A stretch of 62,310 nt of DNA from NCBI GenBank assembly GCA_046719715.1, contig JBDNCJ010000012.1, positions 1 to 62,310 of the forward strand. Direction: 5' to 3'. The notes beneath the pieces were generated by a model that was not told where the DNA came from, ran no database searches, and saw nothing but the letters and a program-made list of their open reading frames with translations. The translations under genes and the position numbers were made by a program. The stretch comes from JANWWM01 sp046719715 (GTDB taxonomy: Bacteria > Bacteroidota > Chlorobiia > Chlorobiales > Thermochlorobacteraceae). Shown here piece by piece: positions 26,498 through 33,957 of the stretch (within the stretch, counting starts at the first letter, position 1; each line of letters opens with the position of its first letter).

Positions 26498-29038
26498 TTA
26501 TTCCCCAATCCACTCCGTTAACTTTTTCTCGTATTCGGAGACAAGGCGCGTTGCACGGCTCTTGGAGCGCGACTCGGCGTTGATGTGAAAAATGTCGCGC
26601 TCGCGGTCGGGCAGAAGCAAGAGCGACGTTTCGTTGTCGTAAATGATTTTCACGCCGTCAATCAAAATGCGATAGTTGCCTGCGGTGTCTTCCATAATTT
26701 TGCGCATCATTTTCCCCTTCATGTCGCGCGGACAAGCCACGTTGCGCTTGACGATGAAATAGCGTTCAGGATAGCGGGCATCGAGTTCGGCAATGCGGGA
26801 CTTCGATTTGGCAATCAGTTCCATGATTTTCACCGCCGAGAACATGGCGTCGACGGCGAAGAGAAATTTCGGGAAAATAAATCCGCCTTTCGTGCCGCCG
26901 ACGAAGGCGATTTCAGGGTCGGAGAGCACCACGCGCATTAAATCCAAATGATTGTCGCCCGTGCGAACCACGCTCACGTTGCGCTCGCGGCAGAGGTCGT
27001 CAATTTGTTGCGACGCCGTAATGGGCACGGCGATTTTCTTCGTTTCAGGATGCGTTTCGAGATAGAGCAACGTTACAAGCGTGAGCAATCGCTGATGCTC
27101 TAAAAATTTACCGCGCTCATCGACGACGAAAATGCGCTCCGCACCGCCGTCAAGCATAAAGCCGATGTCGTAGCCAAGTTGCAAGACGACGCCAGAAAGT
27201 TTATCGGCGGCTTCAAAAAATTCTTCCGCGCTTCGAGTAAATCGAGAAGAATCCAAGTAGGCGTTAAGCGAGATGATGTCGAGTCCGAGACTGCCGATAA
27301 TGCTCGGGAAGAGCGTTGCCGCCGCGCCGTTGGAATAATCAATCGCGACGCGAAGCCGCGCTTTGCGAATGGCGTCAGCGTCGATGTTGTTGAGAAACGC
27401 ATCTGTGTAGCTTTCAAGCGTGCGTTCGGGGAAGTTAAGATTGCCGACGTTTTCATAATTGGCTCTGCGGTAATCTTCGCCGAAGAAGGTGCGCTCGACG
27501 CTTTTGGATTTAGCGACCGAAAGGTCTTGCCCGCCTTTGTCAAAAAAAATGATGTCGCAGAGGCGTTTATCGAAGGGCGATTTGCGCACATGCACGCCGC
27601 CCATTTCCGTGCCGTTTTTGAGGCGATGGCGTGCAATCGGAATCGGAGTGGCTTGTAAATCATTGACCGTAACGCCTGCGGAAAGCAAGCCGGAAATCAT
27701 AGCGCGGTTAATCATACGCGAGACTTTGTCGACGTCGCGACTCACCGTTACGCTCGAGCCTTCGGGAAGAATCGTGCCATAAGCGGCACCGAGTTTCGCT
27801 GCAAATTCAGGGTTGATTTCAATATTCGCTAAACCCGTGATGCGTGAGCCTGCAAAAAGTTCGCGCGACCAACGCGATTCCCAAATCAAACTTTGCGTGA
27901 GAATTGCGCCCGATTCAATGTCTTTTTCAGGCCAGATTTTGATATTAGAGCGAATCGAGGCACCGTTGCCGACCGTGCATTTGTCGGCAATAAACACCTG
28001 CTCTTCAATTTTAACCTCGTCGCCGATTTTGACGTGGGCGCAAATAACGGCAAGCGTAATTTTACAGTTATCCCCGACGCGCGTGTTTTCCCAGACGACG
28101 GTTTTATCGAGTCGCGTGCCATCGCCGATATGAACATTGTCGCCCACGACTGAATTGTGAAGCACAACGCCGTCTCCGATTTTGCAATTCTTACCAATCA
28201 AGACCGAGCCTGAAAGTTTGCATTTAGCAGGGTCGACTTTGGCGGATTTGTGGGCATAAATGCCCGTCGCAAGTTTTTCGTAGCCGTCGTAGAAATCCGT
28301 TTCAACCCGTCCATGCAGGCAATCCAAGTGTGCTTCTTGATATTCGGCGAGCGTGCCGACGTCGCGCCAATAGCCTTCGGCGATGTAGCCATAAAGCCCC
28401 AGATTTTCGCGAAGCATTTTCGGAAAGAGGTCTTTGGAGAAATCGTAATCTTCGCGATACGGAATCAAATCCATGACGTCTCGCTCCAAAATGTAAATGC
28501 CCGTGTTGATGGTGTCGCTGAAAACTTCGCCCCACGAGGGCTTTTCAAGAAAGCGCGTAACCTTTCCATCTTTATCGGTGATGACAACGCCGAATTGAAG
28601 CGGATTCTTGACGCGCGTGAGAACCATCGTGGCTTTTGCGCCGCGCTCTTGATGATAGGCGACGGCTTTGGCGAGGTCAAAATCCGTGAGCACGTCGCCG
28701 CTGATGACGATGAATCTGCCGTCGATGAATTCATGGGCGTTGCGCACGCTGCCCGCTGTGCCGTAGTCGGCGTCGGCTTGAATGTAGTTCATCTTGAAGC
28801 CAAACTTCTTGCCGTCGCCAAAGTAGTTACGAATGTGTTCGGGTTGATAGTAGAGAAGCGAAGTAATTTCTTTGACGCCGTAGTTTTTAAGTAGGTTTGC
28901 GATGTGGTGCATCATTGGGCGATTCATCATCGGCACGAGCGGCTTAGGAATGTTGATGGTCAGAGGACGTAGGCGCGTTCCGAATCCGCCCGCCATTAAA
29001 ATTGCTTTACGAATTCCAGAGTCTTTGAAGTCCGGCAT
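26498..29038 (-). CDS. Mannose-1-phosphate guanylyltransferase / phosphohexomutase-like fusion
   Basis: An 846-residue three-part protein. Residues 1-235 are a nucleotidyltransferase (LMAGGFGTRLRPLT with the GGxGTRLxPLT signature, VISGDVLTDFDLA). About 255-370 is a left-handed beta-helix of hexapeptide repeats (VLIGKNCKIGDGVVLHNSVV). About 380-846 is a phosphohexomutase-like part. It should make a nucleotide sugar, most likely GDP-mannose, for glycan synthesis. The mutase phosphoserine motif (TASHNP in true enzymes) is replaced by GVHVRKSPFD, as in other fusions of this type, so mutase activity is doubtful. The start is ATG 29038, where similarity begins. It is divergent from a family 2 glycosyltransferase, a likely partner. 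Confidence 0.85.
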   Translation of the reverse strand: MPDFKDSGIRKAILMAGGFGTRLRPLTINIPKPLVPMMNRPMMHHIANLLKNYGVKEITSLLYYQPEHIRNYFGDGKKFGFKMNYIQADADYGTAGSVRNAHEFIDGRFIVISGDVLTDFDLAKAVAYHQERGAKATMVLTRVKNPLQFGVVITDKDGKVTRFLEKPSWGEVFSDTINTGIYILERDVMDLIPYREDYDFSKDLFPKMLRENLGLYGYIAEGYWRDVGTLAEYQEAHLDCLHGRVETDFYDGYEKLATGIYAHKSAKVDPAKCKLSGSVLIGKNCKIGDGVVLHNSVVGDNVHIGDGTRLDKTVVWENTRVGDNCKITLAVICAHVKIGDEVKIEEQVFIADKCTVGNGASIRSNIKIWPEKDIESGAILTQSLIWESRWSRELFAGSRITGLANIEINPEFAAKLGAAYGTILPEGSSVTVSRDVDKVSRMINRAMISGLLSAGVTVNDLQATPIPIARHRLKNGTEMGGVHVRKSPFDKRLCDIIFFDKGGQDLSVAKSKSVERTFFGEDYRRANYENVGNLNFPERTLESYTDAFLNNIDADAIRKARLRVAIDYSNGAAATLFPSIIGSLGLDIISLNAYLDSSRFTRSAEEFFEAADKLSGVVLQLGYDIGFMLDGGAERIFVVDERGKFLEHQRLLTLVTLLYLETHPETKKIAVPITASQQIDDLCRERNVSVVRTGDNHLDLMRVVLSDPEIAFVGGTKGGFIFPKFLFAVDAMFSAVKIMELIAKSKSRIAELDARYPERYFIVKRNVACPRDMKGKMMRKIMEDTAGNYRILIDGVKIIYDNETSLLLLPDRERDIFHINAESRSKSRATRLVSEYEKKLTEWIGE

Positions 29039-29175
29039 GAGTGAAAATGTTAAACAAGTTGGTAAGCGTTGTTGAATAAAATACGCATTTGGGCTGAATC
29101 GCAAAGTTCAATCGAAGAGACGGGAGAAAGAAAGTATATTTCGCTCGTTTCGTCCCAACTATTGTTCGATTCACC

Positions 29176-29901
29176 GTGTCGGTTGAAGTAGAAAAGTTAA
29201 GTATCATCATTCCCGCCTATAACGAAGCCCGCACGCTTGCACGGCTGGTTGAACGCATTCATCGCGCTCCAAAACTGCCACTCGAAAAAGAACTTATCGT
29301 CATTGACGACGCCTCAACCGACGGCACGAACGGCATTGCGCTTGAACTGCTTCGCGAAGAGAAAATCCAACATTTGCATCGTCTTGCAATCAATCAGGGC
29401 AAAGGTCGGGCGGTGCGCGAAGGGTTGCGCTTTGCGTCGGGAGACATCGTGCTCATTCAAGACGCCGACCTTGAATACTCTCCGAGCGATTACGCCAAAG
29501 TGCTCGCTCCGATTCTGAATCGTCAAGCCGATGTCGTATTCGGCTCTCGCTTCGAGCGCGGAACATGGAGCGACGAAAACAGCGGCGCATACTTTTTCAA
29601 CACGCTTGCAAATCACACGCTGACGTTTCTTTCCAATCAAATTTCAGGGTTGCGCCTTTCCGACATTGCCGCATGCTACAAGGCATTTCGGCGCGAGGTG
29701 TTGAGCGAATTGACGATTGAAGAAACGCGCTTCGGCATTGACGCCGAACTCGTGATGAAGTGCGCCAAACTTGCCCGTGATAAGGGCGTGCAACTTGCAG
29801 AAGTGGGAATTGGGTATCGCGCCCGAAGTTTTGAAGAAGGAAAAAAAATCAGATGGCGCGACGGCTTCAGTGTGCTTCGCGCAATTTGGAAGTATCGTTA
29901 A
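29176..29901 (+). CDS. Family 2 glycosyltransferase (polyprenyl-phosphate mannosyltransferase-like)
   Basis: A 241-residue GT-A enzyme without clear membrane spans, starting with GTG. It has the nucleotide-sugar motifs SIIIPAYNEARTL and ELIVIDDASTDGT, and the metal-binding DxD reads IQDADLEY. GSRFERGTW and AACYKAFRREVL are typical of dolichyl/polyprenyl-phosphate mannosyl- or glucosyltransferases. It probably charges a lipid carrier with a hexose. The divergent GDP-mannose-type gene supports mannose as donor, but this is inference. A strong bidirectional terminator follows. Confidence 0.88.
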   Translation: MSVEVEKLSIIIPAYNEARTLARLVERIHRAPKLPLEKELIVIDDASTDGTNGIALELLREEKIQHLHRLAINQGKGRAVREGLRFASGDIVLIQDADLEYSPSDYAKVLAPILNRQADVVFGSRFERGTWSDENSGAYFFNTLANHTLTFLSNQISGLRLSDIAACYKAFRREVLSELTIEETRFGIDAELVMKCAKLARDKGVQLAEVGIGYRARSFEEGKKIRWRDGFSVLRAIWKYR

Positions 29902-29906
29902 GCACA

Positions 29907-29940
29907 AAACGCTGAACGATGGGTGAGCGCGTCAGCGTTT
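29907..29940. terminator. Bidirectional terminator
   Basis: Perfect 9-bp arms AAACGCTGA / TCAGCGTTT with a 16-base loop sit between two convergent genes, 6 and 10 bases from their stops. Confidence 0.65.
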
Positions 29941-29949
29941 CGGAATCAA

Positions 29950-30369
29950 TCAACTGGTAACTTTCTTGAAGAACGTAATCACCCCGTCTAAAACCGTTGC
30001 CGGAATTTTTGAGACGATGCGCACGGCGTCGTAGGCGTCGTCAATGGCGGGAGGCGTGCCGAAGACTGAGGCAAGTCCGTCGCCGTAGCCGTAGCGTTCT
30101 CCGTTTGGATTCTTCTCTAATTTTCCCGTCGTCATTTTGGGTGCAGTTGATGCGCCTTCGACTTTCGGTGCGGGCTTGGCGACCGCAGTAACGGGCGCGG
30201 GCTTTGCGGCGGCAGGCGCGGGCTTCGGAGCTGCGGCGGGTGCCGGCTTCGGTGCAGGCGTTTCAACAGGCGCGTCCGCTTTGGCTTCGGTTGCACCAGC
30301 GGCGGCTTTGGCTTGCTCTGCGGCAAGTTTCTTTTGCATCATCGGGGAAAGCTTCTTTGGCTCTGCCAT
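29950..30369 (-). CDS. Ala/Pro/Lys-rich low-complexity protein, unknown function
   Basis: A 139-residue protein. After a short helix (MAEPKKLSPMMQKKLAAEQAK), residues about 30-80 are repeats of the APKPAPAAA type, a flexible linker. A conserved-looking C-terminal part has NPNGERYGYGDGLASVFG and ends in an amphipathic helix (TVLDGVITFFKKV). There is no signal peptide. In composition the N-terminal half recalls the Ala/Pro/Lys-rich extension of PscB in green sulfur bacterial reaction centres, but the iron-sulfur domain of PscB is absent. Low complexity alone proves nothing. Confidence 0.65.
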   Translation of the reverse strand: MAEPKKLSPMMQKKLAAEQAKAAAGATEAKADAPVETPAPKPAPAAAPKPAPAAAKPAPVTAVAKPAPKVEGASTAPKMTTGKLEKNPNGERYGYGDGLASVFGTPPAIDDAYDAVRIVSKIPATVLDGVITFFKKVTS

Positions 30370-30607
30370 AATTCAAATCTCCTTTTTGAACAGCCGTTAA
30401 ATTGAGTTTTACTGCTTTGTTCAAAGTTACGCCGCCCAAAAAGTTTTTCAAACTTGAACCGCGTTTCATTCGGACGATTTAGCCTTTTTGCCGTTGAGAA
30501 AATAGGTGTTCATCTATTTCCACACGCCATTCTGTCCTGATGCTTAAAGGAACTTCTTTCAACTCAAATCTGTATAATTGCACGATTCAATTTGAACAAA
30601 CCAACGA

Positions 30608-33600
30608 ATGAATCCAAACCGTGCCGCTTCTTCAGCAGAAGCCTTACGCATTGAAAGCGAAAAAATTTCGCTGGCAACGCTCGTCTCTAAAATTTCACGC
30701 ACCAGTAAGTTTTTTGCACTTCGGCAGTTGCTTCAAACTCCAACAAGAAAACTCACAATTTCAGGGCTTCATGGCTCGCTCTCGTCGTTTGCGATTGCAG
30801 AAATGTTTGGTCAGGAAAGTGCGCCGATGCTACTTCTGTGCAACGACGAAGACATCGAGCGATATGAAAACGACCTTCCAATTCTCTTGGGCAAAAGTGC
30901 GCTGATTGATTTCACCGCTGCGCCGTCACTTGCACTCTCATCGCTTCTTTCCGATGAAAAGAAATTGATTTTAAGCACGCCTGCCGAATTGTGCCGAAAA
31001 GTGTTGCCGAAAACGCTTGCTCAAACAAGAAAACTCACCATCAAGCAAGGCGAAACGATTGGTTACGCACGCTTGGAAGAATTTCTCATCAAAAATGAGT
31101 TCAAGCGAAAAGACTTTATTGAGGAAGAAGGCGATTTCGCCGTGCGCGGCTCGATTGTCGATGTGTTTTCGTTTGATGCGCAAGAGGCAATACGGATTGA
31201 ATTTTTCGGCGACGAAGTCGACTCCATTCGCACGATTGACGTCGGCTCGCAACTCTCAAAAGAAAGAGCGTTCGAAGCTGAACTCGTCGCCAATCTCGCG
31301 CAATCTGCGCCTGAATCGGAATCCTTGCTCGATTACCTTCGCCCGCAGAGCCTCATCGTTACGGATAACGCCGCCGACTACGGCGCAGATGTTGAGTCGG
31401 GCGAGTTTTTTACCAAAGCGCACATCGTTCAAAAACTTCAAGCGTTCCGCCAAGTTGAAATTCAGAAAATTGGAAAAGGCGAAATTGATTTCGGCGCGCG
31501 CTCACAACCAAAATTGAACTCGAATTTTTCAGAATTTGGAAAAGCGGTGCGGCGCGATGCTGAAAATGGCGCAAGCGTCATCTTTGCTTCAACCTCGCAA
31601 AAAGAGGCGAAGGAAATCATCGAGTTCTTGGAAGCCGAAACCGAAAAAGATGCCGAACACGAAAGCGAGGGCGATGCCAAAGAACTCGTGCTGAACACGG
31701 TGGCTGAAAATTTTTACGAAGGCTTTTTCTTTGAGGGCGTTTCGCTCTACACTGAATCGGACGTGTTCGGAAAACTGCATTCGCGCAAACGCCACAAAAA
31801 GCGCAAGCGTCGTCAGATTTCGCTTCGCGAACTGCGCGCGCTCAAAGTCGGCGATTATATCGTGCATGAAGACTACGGCGTCGGCGTGTTCATGGGCATG
31901 GAGCGAATTTCGGCAGGCAACTCGGAGCAAGAAGCCGTATTGGTGCAATATGACAAAGGCGACCGCCTTTATGTTAATCTTCAAAATTTGCATCTACTCT
32001 CGAAGTATTCTTCTGCCGAAGGCGCGAAGCCAACCCTCTCGCGGCTGGGTTCGGAAAAGTGGAACGCGCAAAAAGAAAAAATCAAGAAGCGGCTCAAAGA
32101 CATTGCGCGCAACTTGATTCAACTTTACGCCAAGCGCAAATCCACACAAGGCTTCGCACACAAGCCCGACAGCATCTGGCAACGCGAATTTGAAGCCGCG
32201 TTCATCTTCGAAGAAACGCCCGACCAACTCGCCGCCATTGACGCTGTCAAGCGAGACATGACGGCGGAGTCGCCGATGGATAGGCTCATTTGCGGCGATG
32301 CGGGGTTTGGAAAGACCGAAGTTGCCATGCGTGCCGCCTTCAAAGCCGTTGAATCGGGCAAGCAAGTCGCCGTGCTTGTTCCGACAACGATTCTCGCGCA
32401 TCAGCATTTTAACAGTTTCAAATTGCGCTTTCAAAATTTCCCGTTTCGTATCGAGGTGCTTTCGCGTTTTATCCCAACAAAAGAAGCCAAACAAATCGCC
32501 GAGCGAATTAAATCGGGTGAAGTCGACATCGTCATCGGAACGCACCGCATCATTTCAAAAGATATTCAGTTCAAAGATTTAGGCTTGTTCATCATCGATG
32601 AAGAACAGCACTTCGGCGTTGCGGCAAAAGAAAAACTGCGGGAGCAATTTCCAACCGTCGATACGCTTACACTCACCGCTACGCCAATTCCACGCACGTT
32701 GCAGTTTTCAATGATGGGCGCGCGCGACCTTTCCATCATTTCTACGCCGCCGAAAAATCGTCAGCCGATTGAAACCATTGTCCATGAATATGATGAAGAC
32801 TTACTTCAAGAAGCTATTGCGCGCGAATTAGGACGCGGCGGGCAAGTCTTTATTCTCAATAACCGTATCAACTCGCTCGGCACGATGCTCGACACCGTCA
32901 AACGCCTTGTGCCGAAAGCGCGCGTCGGGATTGCTCATGGACAAATGCCGACAAAAGAGCTTGAGCAAGTGATGCTCGACTTTCTGCAAAAAGAACTCAA
33001 CGTGCTGATATGCACGACGATTATTGAATCGGGATTGGATATTTCCAACGTGAATACCATCATCATTAATCGCGCCGACACATTCGGACTTTCCGACCTC
33101 TATCAACTGCGCGGACGCGTCGGGCGAAGCGACCGAAAAGCCTATTGCTACCTATTTACGCCGCCGCCTTCAACGCTCACACAAGACGCGCTCCAACGCC
33201 TCGCCGCCATTGAAGAATTCACCGAACTCGGCTCTGGCTTCAATGTCGCTTTGAGAGATTTAGACATTCGCGGCGCGGGCAATTTACTCGGTGCGGAACA
33301 ATCGGGCTTTGTCTTTGATTTGGGATTCGATTTGTATCAAAAAATCCTTGAAGAAGCCGTCGCTGAAATCAAGTCGACGGAGTTTCAAAATCTCTTCAAA
33401 GAAGCCGAGAAGCGAAAAGAATTCGGAGAGAAACCATGCGAAGTAACCTTTTTCTTCAGCGCGCTCATTCCGAGTTTTTATGTGGAATCGGCGTCGGAGC
33501 GATTTGCACTTTACGAAAAACTTTCCAAAGCAACCACGCACGAAGAAATTGAGCGTTTCAAAAATGAACTCGAAGACCGATTCGGAAAACTGCCTGACGA

Positions 33601-33913
33601 TGTCAAAAATCTAATTGCTGTCAGCACGCTTCGCATTGAGGCAACGCGGCTCTCGCTTGTGCGCATGGAAATCGCCGAAAAAAAATGCGTCTTCATTTTT
33701 CCCGATGGCGACGCGAATAGGGACTTCTACCAAAGCGATACATTCGGAAAAATTCTCGATGCGATTCAATCCGACGAGATGAAAAAGTATAAGCCCGTTT
33801 TCAAGAACGAAAAGCGATTAAAGCTTGACATCACTTTTGAACATAACTACAAAGATTCCCCGCCGCGCGCTATTGAAGCCGTCAGAGAGATTTTGGGCTT
33901 AATGCAGAAGTAG
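30608..33913 (+). CDS. mfd: Transcription-repair coupling factor Mfd
   Basis: A 1101-residue ATP-dependent DNA translocase that removes stalled RNA polymerase and recruits UvrA. It has the UvrB-like N-terminal domains (about 30-340, FAVRGSIVDVFSFDAQEAIRIEFFGDEVDSI) and the RNA-polymerase-interacting CarD-like domain (about 405-480, LKVGDYIVHEDYGVGVFMG). The superfamily 2 helicase motor has Walker A GDAGFGKTE and DEEQHFGV, plus RADTFGLSDLYQLRGRVGRS. The C-terminal TRCF domain covers about 940-1040. It is complete in length. The window also carries uvrA, its repair partner, on the other strand 25 kb away. A TATAAT hexamer lies about 30 bases before the ATG. Confidence 0.97.
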   Translation: MNPNRAASSAEALRIESEKISLATLVSKISRTSKFFALRQLLQTPTRKLTISGLHGSLSSFAIAEMFGQESAPMLLLCNDEDIERYENDLPILLGKSALIDFTAAPSLALSSLLSDEKKLILSTPAELCRKVLPKTLAQTRKLTIKQGETIGYARLEEFLIKNEFKRKDFIEEEGDFAVRGSIVDVFSFDAQEAIRIEFFGDEVDSIRTIDVGSQLSKERAFEAELVANLAQSAPESESLLDYLRPQSLIVTDNAADYGADVESGEFFTKAHIVQKLQAFRQVEIQKIGKGEIDFGARSQPKLNSNFSEFGKAVRRDAENGASVIFASTSQKEAKEIIEFLEAETEKDAEHESEGDAKELVLNTVAENFYEGFFFEGVSLYTESDVFGKLHSRKRHKKRKRRQISLRELRALKVGDYIVHEDYGVGVFMGMERISAGNSEQEAVLVQYDKGDRLYVNLQNLHLLSKYSSAEGAKPTLSRLGSEKWNAQKEKIKKRLKDIARNLIQLYAKRKSTQGFAHKPDSIWQREFEAAFIFEETPDQLAAIDAVKRDMTAESPMDRLICGDAGFGKTEVAMRAAFKAVESGKQVAVLVPTTILAHQHFNSFKLRFQNFPFRIEVLSRFIPTKEAKQIAERIKSGEVDIVIGTHRIISKDIQFKDLGLFIIDEEQHFGVAAKEKLREQFPTVDTLTLTATPIPRTLQFSMMGARDLSIISTPPKNRQPIETIVHEYDEDLLQEAIARELGRGGQVFILNNRINSLGTMLDTVKRLVPKARVGIAHGQMPTKELEQVMLDFLQKELNVLICTTIIESGLDISNVNTIIINRADTFGLSDLYQLRGRVGRSDRKAYCYLFTPPPSTLTQDALQRLAAIEEFTELGSGFNVALRDLDIRGAGNLLGAEQSGFVFDLGFDLYQKILEEAVAEIKSTEFQNLFKEAEKRKEFGEKPCEVTFFFSALIPSFYVESASERFALYEKLSKATTHEEIERFKNELEDRFGKLPDDVKNLIAVSTLRIEATRLSLVRMEIAEKKCVFIFPDGDANRDFYQSDTFGKILDAIQSDEMKKYKPVFKNEKRLKLDITFEHNYKDSPPRAIEAVREILGLMQK

Positions 33914-33957
33914 CGAGAATGTATCTTCACGCATTGCAAACCTGAACGCAGTTCGTC

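Noticed and set aside
28250..28894. 214-codon frame antisense to the nucleotidyltransferase fusion
   Set aside because: Shadow of a conserved gene; no start signal and no homology-like motif.
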